Of a stretch of DNA of 64,000 nt, positions 17,694 through 25,214 are shown in pieces. Positions within the stretch are counted from its first letter, which is position 1, and each line of letters begins with the position of its first letter. The position numbers and the translations under genes are program-made. The notes under the pieces are model-generated. The model was not told the origin of the DNA. It saw only the letters and a list, made by a program, of their open reading frames with translations, and searched no databases. The DNA comes from Microbacterium sp. RURRCA19A. Its GTDB lineage: Bacteria; Actinomycetota; Actinomycetes; Actinomycetales; Microbacteriaceae. The stretch spans positions 179,518-243,517 of the forward strand of contig NZ_FTNQ01000004.1 in the NCBI RefSeq assembly GCF_900156455.1, written 5' to 3'.

Positions 17694-18572
17694 TTACAGG
17701 CCGAGCAGGCGTGCGGCGTTGTCGCGGAGGATGCCGGGGAGGCGTTCCGGCTTGAGCGCCGTCTGCTCGACATCGCGCAGCCACCGGTCGGGAGTGAGGA
17801 GCGGGAAGTCGCTGCCGAACAGGATCCGCTCGCGCAGGAACGCGTTAGCGGCCCGCACGAGCTGATCCGGGAAGTACTTCGGGCTCCAGCCCGACAGGTC
17901 GATCCACGTGTTGTGCTTGTGGGTCGCCACGGAGATCGCTTCGTCCTGCCACGGCACGGAAGGGTGCGCCATGACGATGTTCAGCGCCGGGAAGTCCGCG
18001 GCGACCCCGTCGAGCAGCATCGGGTTCGACAGGGCCAGACGGAATCCCCGCCCGCCCGGCATCCCGGCGCCGATCCCCGTCTGCCCGGTATGGAAGAGGG
18101 CGACGACGCCGGCGGCCTCGATCGCGGCGTACAGCGGGTAGTACCGCTCGTCGCTCGGGTCGAAGCCCTGCACCGTCGGGTGGAACTTGAAGCCGAGGAC
18201 TCCCGAGTCCTCGATCAGCCGGCGGGCGCGGTCCACGGCGTCCGGGCGCCGGGGATCCACCGACCCGAACGGGATGAGGACGTCCGCGTGGCGTGCGGCC
18301 CCGGCCGCGATCTCCGCGCTCGAGATCGGCGCGTGCCCGAGCTGCGTCTCGGCGTCGACGGTGAACACCACGGCCGCCATCCGGCGCTCTCGGTAGTACG
18401 CGGCGATGTGGTCGAGGTCGGGTCGGGGGCCGTCGGTCGAGAAGTAGCGGCTGGCCGCCGCGGTGAGGTCGTCTGGGAGGGAGGAGTGGTCGTGGCCGTC
18501 GATCTCGACGTGCACGTGTATGTCGATCGCGGTGAGGGCCTCGACGTCGATGGCGGGCTCGTAGCGGGTCAC
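17694..18572 (-). CDS. Amidohydrolase-family hydrolase
   Basis: 292 residues of the amidohydrolase_2 type: metal motif IDIHVHVE (His19 and His21), GFKFHPTVQGF, MAHPSVPW and the catalytic Asp region LFGSDFPLL. GTG at 18572 chosen because it lies 4 nt after the SDR stop. The SDR-amidohydrolase-MaoC-ligase set matches, from memory, the cou/phd hydroxycinnamate clusters. There an amidohydrolase cleaves the beta-keto thioester to the aromatic acid and acetyl-CoA. Assignment of this step is inference from context. Confidence 0.82.
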   Translation of the reverse strand: MTRYEPAIDVEALTAIDIHVHVEIDGHDHSSLPDDLTAAASRYFSTDGPRPDLDHIAAYYRERRMAAVVFTVDAETQLGHAPISSAEIAAGAARHADVLIPFGSVDPRRPDAVDRARRLIEDSGVLGFKFHPTVQGFDPSDERYYPLYAAIEAAGVVALFHTGQTGIGAGMPGGRGFRLALSNPMLLDGVAADFPALNIVMAHPSVPWQDEAISVATHKHNTWIDLSGWSPKYFPDQLVRAANAFLRERILFGSDFPLLTPDRWLRDVEQTALKPERLPGILRDNAARLLGL

Positions 18573-18576
18573 GCGG

Positions 18577-19515
18577 TCACCGCACCGGGTCGCGCCGCAG
18601 CTCGTCGGGGAGGGCGGGGAACGTCTCGCCGACGCTCTGCAGCGGGCCGACCGCGGCGTCGAAGTCGTCCGCGAGCGCCTCGGCGCTCCACCCGCCGTCG
18701 CGGTAGGCGGTGGCGGCGGGCTCGGGGTGGGTCCACAGCTGCAGCCGGTCGCCGCCGACGCCGATGGCCTGTCCGGTGACCGCGCCGGCGGCATCCGAGG
18801 CGAGGTGGGCGATGAGGCCGGCGACGTCGTCGGAGGTGCCGAAGCCGAGGTCGTGGCGGAAGAACGCAGGCATGGGCTCGCCCGCCGCGTCGGCCTCGAC
18901 GGCGGCGGCGAAGTACGGCACGGTCGCGGTCATCGCGGTCGCGGCGACGGGGATCACCGCGTTGGCGGTGATCCCCGCCTTCCGGAGTTCGAGGGCCCAC
19001 GTGCGCACCATGCCGACGATTCCGGCCTTGGCCGCGGCGTAGTTGGTCTGGCCGAAGTTGCCGCGTTGACCGGTGGGCGAGCCGATGCAGATGATCCGGC
19101 CGGGGACGCCGTTCTCGCGCATCCAGGTCGCCGCCTCCCGCACGCACGTGAACGTGCCGCGCAGGTGCACGCCGATGACGGTGTCGAAGTCGTCGTCGCT
19201 CATCTTCCACAGGACCGTGTCGCGCAGGACCCCGGCATTGGTGACGAGGATGTCGATCTTCCCGAACGTCTCGACCGCGGTGCGCACGAGCTCCTGCGCG
19301 GTGGCGGTGGGGCCGACCGGGGCGACGACCGCGACCGCACGGCCGCCGTCGGCCTCGATCGTGGCGACGGCCTCGGCGGCGGTCGCGGCGTCGACGTCGT
19401 TGACGACGACGGCCGCGCCGTGGCGGGCGAGTTCGCGGGCGTAGGCGAGGCCGAGGCCGCGGCCCGAGCCGGTGACGACGGCGACCTTGCCGTCGAGGAG
19501 GGGTGCGCTGGTCAT
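18577..19515 (-). CDS. SDR-family oxidoreductase, probable 3-hydroxyacyl-CoA dehydrogenase
   Basis: 312-residue short-chain dehydrogenase: cofactor motif TGSGRGLG (residues 15-22), NAGV, catalytic Ser in CIGSPTG and the YxxxK motif in NYAAAKAG. The acidic residue after the second strand (NDVDA) suggests NAD. It has a C-terminal extension of about 50 residues beyond the core fold. First gene of the minus-strand unit, directly downstream of a promoter with a palindrome in its spacer. Expected to oxidise the beta-hydroxy group formed by the MaoC enzyme. Confidence 0.87.
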   Translation of the reverse strand: MTSAPLLDGKVAVVTGSGRGLGLAYARELARHGAAVVVNDVDAATAAEAVATIEADGGRAVAVVAPVGPTATAQELVRTAVETFGKIDILVTNAGVLRDTVLWKMSDDDFDTVIGVHLRGTFTCVREAATWMRENGVPGRIICIGSPTGQRGNFGQTNYAAAKAGIVGMVRTWALELRKAGITANAVIPVAATAMTATVPYFAAAVEADAAGEPMPAFFRHDLGFGTSDDVAGLIAHLASDAAGAVTGQAIGVGGDRLQLWTHPEPAATAYRDGGWSAEALADDFDAAVGPLQSVGETFPALPDELRRDPVR

Positions 19516-19536
19516 GGGAGTCCTTCCGTCGCACTC

Positions 19537-19590
19537 TTTCTAAACTCAATCGTTGAGAAAGTCAATGATTGCGATTGCTAGGATTCTGCT
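19537..19590. promoter_or_regulatory. Divergent promoters with MarR-type operator
   Basis: On the minus strand, TTGACT (19560-19565) and TAGAAA (19537-19542) with a 17-nt spacer form the SDR-operon promoter. The palindrome CTCAATCGTTGAG (19545-19557) fills that spacer. On the plus strand, TAGGAT (19579-19584) is a -10 box 6 nt before the GTG of the MarR gene, implying a leaderless message. A second small palindrome, CAATGATTG (19563-19571), overlaps this promoter. Confidence 0.7.
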
Positions 19591-20037
19591 GTGACGCCGA
19601 AGACCCCGACCGACGAGACCGTGCGCCTCGACGACGACCTGAGCTTCCTCATGGCGCGCGCGAACGCGCTCTCGATCGCCTCCGGCAACGCCGCCCTCGC
19701 GCCCTTCGGACTCAAGGTGCGGTCGTACTCGGTGCTCGCGCTCGCCGCGGGGGAGGCCCGCCCGTCGCAGCGCGAGGTGTCCGAACACCTCCGGCTCGAT
19801 CCCAGCCAGGTCGTCGCCCTCGTCGACGACCTGCAGCGCCGCGGGCTCGTGTCCCGCGAAGCCGACCCCCGCGACCGGCGCGCGAACGTCGTGGTCGTCA
19901 CGGACGAGGGGCGCGCCCTCCTCGCCGAGGCGCGCCCGGCGATCCTCGCCGCCGAACGGGCGTTGCACGCGGGGCTCGACGACGAGGAACGCGGTCATCT
20001 CGCGGCGTTGCTCCGGCGCGTCGCGTTCCCCGGCTGA
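19591..20037 (+). CDS. MarR-family transcriptional regulator
   Basis: 148 residues with a winged helix: PSQREVSEHLRLDPSQVVALVDDLQRRGLV and the wing DPRDRRANVVVVT, the classic MarR DPxDRR signature. GTG start at 19591, close enough to the -10 box for leaderless translation. Divergent from the SDR-amidohydrolase-MaoC-ligase unit, so it is the probable repressor. Related MarR proteins (CouR, FerC) respond to hydroxycinnamoyl-CoA thioesters; the ligand here is inferred, not shown. Confidence 0.88.
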   Translation: MTPKTPTDETVRLDDDLSFLMARANALSIASGNAALAPFGLKVRSYSVLALAAGEARPSQREVSEHLRLDPSQVVALVDDLQRRGLVSREADPRDRRANVVVVTDEGRALLAEARPAILAAERALHAGLDDEERGHLAALLRRVAFPG

Positions 20038-20091
20038 TCGGTCGTCGACCCCGTCCGGCATGCACCGCCGCGCACGTCGGGTAGACTGTTC

Positions 20092-20185
20092 CCAGCTCTC
20101 CGCGCGGCGGTATCCAGGCCAACTCCCCCAGGACGGAAACGTAGCAAGGGTAACCAGGCTCTGCCGGGTGCGCGGAGAGTCTTTT
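20092..20185 (+). ncRNA. ffs: Signal recognition particle RNA, small bacterial type (4.5S)
   Basis: The apical SRP core is recognisable: CAGGACGGAAACGTAGCAAG contains the GGAA tetraloop and the AGCA internal-loop element bound by Ffh. The ends pair through CTCTCCGCGC (20096-20105) and GCGCGGAGAG (20170-20179), followed by a T-run (TCTTTTC). TAGACT at 20082-20087 is a suitable -10 box. Exact ends are approximate. It scaffolds Ffh in co-translational membrane targeting. Confidence 0.87.
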
Positions 20186-20213
20186 CATGTCCGGGGGGAC
20201 CCCGACCTCGGCC

Positions 20214-20888
20214 TCAGAGCCGTGCGAACGGTCCGTCGATCACCGCCCACTGCAGCAGCATGATGGTCTTCGCATCCTGGATCTCGCCGTCGCGGATCAT
20301 CCGCAGGGCGACGTCGATGTCGTACTCGAGGATCTCGATCTCCTCGCCCTCCTCGGCCAGGCCGCCGCGATCGCCCTCGCGGCTCGCGCCGTCGTACGCG
20401 GCGGCGAAGAAATGCAGACGCTCGGTCACCGACCCCGGGCTCATGTACACCTCGAAGACCGGTTCGACCTCGGCCACACGCAGCCCCGTCTCCTCCTCGG
20501 CCTCACGGCGGATCGCGGTGACGGGGTCGTCGTCGTCGAGCAGCCCGGCGGCGGTCTCGATGAGCATGCCGTCCGGGTGGTCGTTCACGTACACCGGGTA
20601 GCGGAACTGCCGCGTGAGCAGCACGGTCCGGCGCTCGGGGTCGTAGAGCAGGATCGTCGCGCCGTTTCCGCGGTCGTACGTCTCGCGCTTCTGGGAGGTC
20701 CACTCGCCGTCGTCGCCGAGGTAGCGGAAGGTCGTCGCGCGCAGGACGTGCCAGCCCGCCGCCAGCAGCTCGACATCGGTCACCTCGACGCGCGGGTTGC
20801 GGTCGAGGTCGCGTCCGGTGAGGTGCAGACCGGTACGTCCGCGGTGGTCAGGGACGGTGGTGCCGGGGCGATCCGGGGGAGTGCTCAC
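20214..20888 (-). CDS. nudK: Nudix hydrolase, NudK-like GDP-mannose pyrophosphatase
   Basis: 224-residue Nudix protein. The box is AGLLDDDDPVTAIRREAEEE followed by TGL; it is one residue shorter than the textbook box, exactly as in E. coli NudK, and has Asp where most have the first Glu. The downstream FEVYMSPGSVTERLHFFAA also matches the NudK/ADP-ribose pyrophosphatase group. GDP-mannose or ADP-ribose is the likely substrate. GTG/ATG choice: MSTPPDRPG at 20888. Convergent with the SRP RNA. Confidence 0.82.
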   Translation of the reverse strand: MSTPPDRPGTTVPDHRGRTGLHLTGRDLDRNPRVEVTDVELLAAGWHVLRATTFRYLGDDGEWTSQKRETYDRGNGATILLYDPERRTVLLTRQFRYPVYVNDHPDGMLIETAAGLLDDDDPVTAIRREAEEETGLRVAEVEPVFEVYMSPGSVTERLHFFAAAYDGASREGDRGGLAEEGEEIEILEYDIDVALRMIRDGEIQDAKTIMLLQWAVIDGPFARL

Positions 20889-20960
20889 GAGGGCAGCCTA
20901 CGGCGCGCGTCGGATCCCTCGACAGCGAGGCAACCCCGACGGGATGTCACCCGCCCCGCC

Positions 20961-20966
20961 TAGGCT
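20961..20966 (+). promoter_or_regulatory. -10 box of pta, leaderless arrangement
   Basis: TAGGCT lies 7 nt before the GTG start of pta, so transcription should begin at or next to the start codon. There is no Shine-Dalgarno sequence between. Confidence 0.55.
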
Positions 20967-20973
20967 GGATGCC

Positions 20974-23109
20974 GTGACGCAGAGCATCTACATCACGTCG
21001 GCCGAGGGGCACTCGGGCAAATCCACGGTGGCTCTGGGCGTCCTCGACGCCTTGAGCCGCGTGACCCCGCGCGTCGGCGTCTTCCGACCGATCGCGCGCT
21101 CGACCGCCGAGCGCGACTACGTGCTCGAGATGCTGCTCGATCACGACGGCGTCGACCTCGCGTACGACGACTGCGTGGGCGTCACGTACGACGACGTCCG
21201 CGACGATGCCGACGCCGCGCTGGGTCGCATCGTCGAGCGGTACAAAGCCGTCGAGGCGCAGTGCGACGCGGTGGTCGTCATCGGCAGCGACTACACCGAC
21301 GTCGGCAGCCCCGCCGAGCTCGCGTACAACGCGCGCATCGCCGCGAACCTCGGCGCTCCCGTGCTCCTCGTCCTCGGCGGGCGGGCGCAGCAGGGGCAGG
21401 GCGAGACTCTCGGTCTCTCGGTCGCGCGCACCGCGCAGGAGGTGGGGCAGATCGCGGCGCTCACCATGCCCGAGCTGCTCCATGAGCGCGCCGAGGTGTT
21501 CGCCGTCATCGTCAACCGCGCCGATCCCGACGCCCTCGAGGAGGTCGTGGCATCCGTCCGGCGCGTCGTCGACGCCGCGCCGACCCCGACGGGCCGCACC
21601 GTGCCGGTGTGGGCGCTGCCCGAAGACAGGTTCCTCATCGCCCCCTCCATGCGGGGCGTGCTGCGCTCGGTCGAGGGCGAGCTGATCAAGGGCGACCCCG
21701 AATTGCTCACGCGCGAGGTGCTGGGCGTGGTGGTCGCGGGCATGTCGATGGTCAACGTGCTGCCGCGCCTGATGGAGTCGGCGGTCATCGTCATCCCCGC
21801 CGACCGCACCGAGGTGCTGTTGGCGACCCTGCTGGCCAACGCCTCGGGCACCTTCCCCTCACTGGCCGGTGTCGTCCTCAACGGCGGGTTCGAGCTGCCC
21901 GACACGATCGTGCGCCTCATCGACGGCCTCGGTTCGTCGCTGCCGATCATCGCCACCGATCTCGGCACGTACGACACCGCGGTGCGCATCATGAACACGC
22001 GTGGTCGCCTCGCCGCCGACTCGCAGCGCCGGTACGACACCGCCTTGGCGATGTTCGAGCGCCACGTCGACACCAACCTGCTCACGCGCGAACTCGGCGT
22101 CGCCCGCCCGAGCGTCGTCACGCCGCTGATGTTCGAGTACGGCCTCGTGGACCGTGCGCGCGGCGATCGGCGCCGCATCGTGCTGCCCGAGGGAGGCGAC
22201 GACCGCGTGCTGCGCGCCGCCGCGACCGTCCTGGCGCGCGGCATCGCCGACCTCACGATCCTCGGCGAGCCGCTTGAGGTGCGTGGGCGCGCGATCGAGC
22301 TGGGCATCGACATCCGCGACGCCGAGGTGCTCAGCCCCTTCGACGCCGTCCACGTCGACAAGTTCGCCACCGAGTACGCGCGGCTCCGTGCCCATAAGGG
22401 CGTCACGTACGCCCAGGCCGCCGACACGGTCACCGACGTGTCGTACTTCGGCACGCTCATGGTCCACCTGGGCCTGGCCGACGGCATGGTCTCGGGTGCC
22501 GCGCACACCACGGCGCACACGATCCGTCCGGCGTTCGAGATCATCAAGACCGCACCCGGCGTGTCGGTGGTGTCGAGCGTGTTCCTCATGGCGCTCGCCG
22601 ACCGCGTCCTCGTCTACGGCGACTGCGCCGTGATCCCCGACCCCACGAGCGAGCAGCTGGCCGACATCGCGATCTCGTCCGCCGCGACCGCCGAGCAGTT
22701 CGGCATCGAGCCGCGTGTGGCGATGCTGTCGTACTCGACGGGGGAGTCGGGCACGGGCGCCGACGTCGAGAAGGTGCGCACCGCGACCGCGCTGGTGCGC
22801 GAGCGCGCCCCCGAGCTGCTCGTCGAGGGCCCGATCCAGTACGACGCCGCGGCCGATGCCGCCGTGGCCCAGGCCAAGATGCCCGGGTCCGAGGTGGCGG
22901 GACGCGCGACGGTGTTCGTCTTCCCCGACCTCAACACCGGCAACAACACCTACAAGGCGGTGCAGCGCTCGGCGGGTGCCGTCGCGATCGGCCCGGTCCT
23001 GCAGGGCCTGAACAAGCCCATCAACGATCTGTCGCGCGGCGCACTCGTCGACGACATCGTCAACACGATCGCGATCACCGCGATCCAGGCCCAGGGGAGC
23101 GCCTCGTGA
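20974..23109 (+). CDS. pta: Phosphate acetyltransferase, long form
   Basis: Converts acetyl-CoA and phosphate to acetyl phosphate. 711 residues: an N-terminal P-loop/CobQ-like section (SAEGHSGKSTVALG), a central DRTGG-like section and the C-terminal PTA domain (VLPEGGDDRVLRAA, DGMVSGAAHTTAHT, FPDLNTGNNTYKAVQRS). GTG at 20974 (MTQSIYITSAEG) chosen because of the -10 box just upstream and because the longer frame overlaps the divergent Nudix gene. GTGA overlap with ackA. Confidence 0.95.
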   Translation: MTQSIYITSAEGHSGKSTVALGVLDALSRVTPRVGVFRPIARSTAERDYVLEMLLDHDGVDLAYDDCVGVTYDDVRDDADAALGRIVERYKAVEAQCDAVVVIGSDYTDVGSPAELAYNARIAANLGAPVLLVLGGRAQQGQGETLGLSVARTAQEVGQIAALTMPELLHERAEVFAVIVNRADPDALEEVVASVRRVVDAAPTPTGRTVPVWALPEDRFLIAPSMRGVLRSVEGELIKGDPELLTREVLGVVVAGMSMVNVLPRLMESAVIVIPADRTEVLLATLLANASGTFPSLAGVVLNGGFELPDTIVRLIDGLGSSLPIIATDLGTYDTAVRIMNTRGRLAADSQRRYDTALAMFERHVDTNLLTRELGVARPSVVTPLMFEYGLVDRARGDRRRIVLPEGGDDRVLRAAATVLARGIADLTILGEPLEVRGRAIELGIDIRDAEVLSPFDAVHVDKFATEYARLRAHKGVTYAQAADTVTDVSYFGTLMVHLGLADGMVSGAAHTTAHTIRPAFEIIKTAPGVSVVSSVFLMALADRVLVYGDCAVIPDPTSEQLADIAISSAATAEQFGIEPRVAMLSYSTGESGTGADVEKVRTATALVRERAPELLVEGPIQYDAAADAAVAQAKMPGSEVAGRATVFVFPDLNTGNNTYKAVQRSAGAVAIGPVLQGLNKPINDLSRGALVDDIVNTIAITAIQAQGSAS

Positions 23110-24338
23110 GTGTCGTCCTGGTCGTCAACAGCGGGTCGTCGTCGTTCAAGTACCAGCTGCTCGACATGGAGCACGAGCGCGTCCTCGCCTCGGGGCTGGT
23201 CGAGCGCATCGGCGAGGGCGTCGGCGTCGCCACGCACACGGTCGCGGCGGCGGCCCTGAGCCCCGAGGGCGGCCCGGCGCCGACGGTCGTGGATGCCACC
23301 TCCACCATCGAACGTGAGATCCCCGACCACACGGCGGGGTTCGCCGTCATGCTCGAGGCGTTCGCGGTCCACGGGCCGTCGCTCGAGGAGCGAGCGCCGG
23401 TCGCCGTCGGACACCGCGTGGTCCACGGCGGGGCGCGCTTCTTCGAACCGACGCTCGTGACCCCGCTCGTCGAGATCAACATCGACGAGCTGTCGGTCCT
23501 GGCGCCCCTCCACAACCCGGCGAACCTCGCCGGCATCGTCGCGGCGAAGAAGGCGTTTCCGGGCGTGCCCCACGTCGCGGTGTTCGACACCGCGTTCCAC
23601 CAGACGCTCGCCCCCGCCGCCTACACGTACGCGATCGACCGCGAACTGGCCGAGACGCACCGCATCCGCCGGTACGGCTTCCACGGCACGAGCCACAAGT
23701 TCGTGAGCGAATCGGCGGCGGCCTTCCTCGATCGCCCCCTCGCCGATCTGCGGCAGATCGTGTTCCACCTCGGCAACGGCGCGTCCGTCACGGCGATCGA
23801 GGGCGGCCGATCGGTCGAGACCTCGATGGGTCTCACCCCGCTCGAGGGGCTCGTCATGGGCACGCGCTCCGGAGACCTCGACCCCGCGGTGCTGCTGCAA
23901 CTCGCCCGCCGCGCCGATCTCTCGATCGCCGACCTCGACACGCTGCTGAACAAGCGGTCGGGCCTCGTCGGCCTCGCCGGAGTGTCCGACATGCGCGACC
24001 TCACCGCGCGGTGCGACGCCGGCGACCCCGACGCGCAGCTCGCGTTCGACGTCTACATCCATCGCCTCCGCGCGTACGCGGGTGCGTATCTCGCGCAGCT
24101 CGGCGGCGTCGACGTCATCTCCTTCACCGCCGGCGTGGGGGAGAACGCCGCGCGGGTGCGCGCCGAGGCCGTGGCCACGCTGGGCTTCGCGGGGGTCGAG
24201 CTCGACGCCGAGCGCAACGAGACGCGGGGGCGTGGCATCCGTCGGATCTCGTCGGATGCGTCGCGCGTCGAGGTTCTCGTCGTGCCGACGAACGAAGAGC
24301 TCGAGATCGCCCGCCAGACCCTGTCGGTCGCGTCCTGA
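23106..24338 (+). CDS. ackA: Acetate kinase
   Basis: 410 residues with all kinase signatures: NSGSSSFKYQLLD at the N-terminus, HRVVHGG, GFHGTSHKFVS, LGNGASVTAI and FTAGVGENAARVR. Makes ATP and acetate from acetyl phosphate, or the reverse during acetate use. The GTG start overlaps the pta stop codon, so both are translated from one message. Confidence 0.96.
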   Translation: MSVVLVVNSGSSSFKYQLLDMEHERVLASGLVERIGEGVGVATHTVAAAALSPEGGPAPTVVDATSTIEREIPDHTAGFAVMLEAFAVHGPSLEERAPVAVGHRVVHGGARFFEPTLVTPLVEINIDELSVLAPLHNPANLAGIVAAKKAFPGVPHVAVFDTAFHQTLAPAAYTYAIDRELAETHRIRRYGFHGTSHKFVSESAAAFLDRPLADLRQIVFHLGNGASVTAIEGGRSVETSMGLTPLEGLVMGTRSGDLDPAVLLQLARRADLSIADLDTLLNKRSGLVGLAGVSDMRDLTARCDAGDPDAQLAFDVYIHRLRAYAGAYLAQLGGVDVISFTAGVGENAARVRAEAVATLGFAGVELDAERNETRGRGIRRISSDASRVEVLVVPTNEELEIARQTLSVAS

Positions 24339-24424
24339 CCCCGCGGCCTCCCCACCCCGCCACTACGCTGGGAGTGCGGCGCACCGCCGTGACCGCGCGT
24401 CCCGTCCTGCGATCTGGAGCAACC

Positions 24425-25159
24425 GTGACCGACAGCCGCGACCTGCCCGACCTCTCCTCCTACGATGCCGTCCTGTTCGACCTCGACGGCGTGCTCACCC
24501 CCACCGCCGAAGTGCACATGCGGGCGTGGAAAGAGATGTTCGACGAGCTGTTCGTGGCCTGGGACATCCAGCCGCCGTACACCGATCGCGACTACTTCGA
24601 CCACGTCGACGGGAAGAAGCGCTACGACGGCGTGGCGAGCCTGCTGCGCAGCCGGGACGTCGAGGTGCCGTGGGGCGACCCGTCCGACGACCCGTCGCTC
24701 GACACCGTGTGCGGCGTCGGCAACCGCAAGAACCTCGTGTTCTCGCGCATCCTCCGCGCCGAGGGCATCGCGCCCTACCCGGGGTCGGTCGCGCTGCTGG
24801 ACGTGCTGCAGGCCGCCGGTATCCCGATCGCCGTGGTGTCCAGCTCGAAGAACGCCGTCGAGGTCCTCGAGGCCGCGGGGATCCGCGACCGTTTCCCCGT
24901 CGTGATGGACGGCGTCGTGGCCGAGCGCGACCACCTGGCATCCAAGCCCGCCCCCGACGTGTTCGCCGAGGCCGCCCGCATGCTGCGCGTCGACCCGGCC
25001 CGTTCGGCCGCCGTCGAGGACGCCACCAGCGGCGTCGCCTCGGCCTCCGCCGCCGGGTTCGGACTCGTCGTCGGCGTCGACCGCGGCGTCGGCGCCGAGC
25101 ACCTCGTCGCCGCGGGGGCCGACGTGGTCGTCGACGACCTCCAGGCGTTCGTAGACTGA
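24425..25159 (+). CDS. pgmB: Beta-phosphoglucomutase (HAD family)
   Basis: 244 residues. HAD motif I DLDGVLTPTA, motif II VSSSKNAVEVL, motif III region KPAPDVF and motif IV VEDATSGVASA. The long cap insert with DYFDHVDGKKRYDG is that of beta-PGM-like proteins paired with GH65 enzymes. Interconverts beta-glucose 1-phosphate and glucose 6-phosphate. GTG at 24425; TACGCT at 24363-24368 is a plausible -10. The GH65 gene follows after 55 nt, which supplies the beta-glucose 1-phosphate. Confidence 0.87.
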   Translation: MTDSRDLPDLSSYDAVLFDLDGVLTPTAEVHMRAWKEMFDELFVAWDIQPPYTDRDYFDHVDGKKRYDGVASLLRSRDVEVPWGDPSDDPSLDTVCGVGNRKNLVFSRILRAEGIAPYPGSVALLDVLQAAGIPIAVVSSSKNAVEVLEAAGIRDRFPVVMDGVVAERDHLASKPAPDVFAEAARMLRVDPARSAAVEDATSGVASASAAGFGLVVGVDRGVGAEHLVAAGADVVVDDLQAFVD

Positions 25160-25214
25160 GCCGTCGCCCCGCGCGACGCACCCGAAGCCCGGCACCTGCG
25201 GAAGGCATGCCCCG

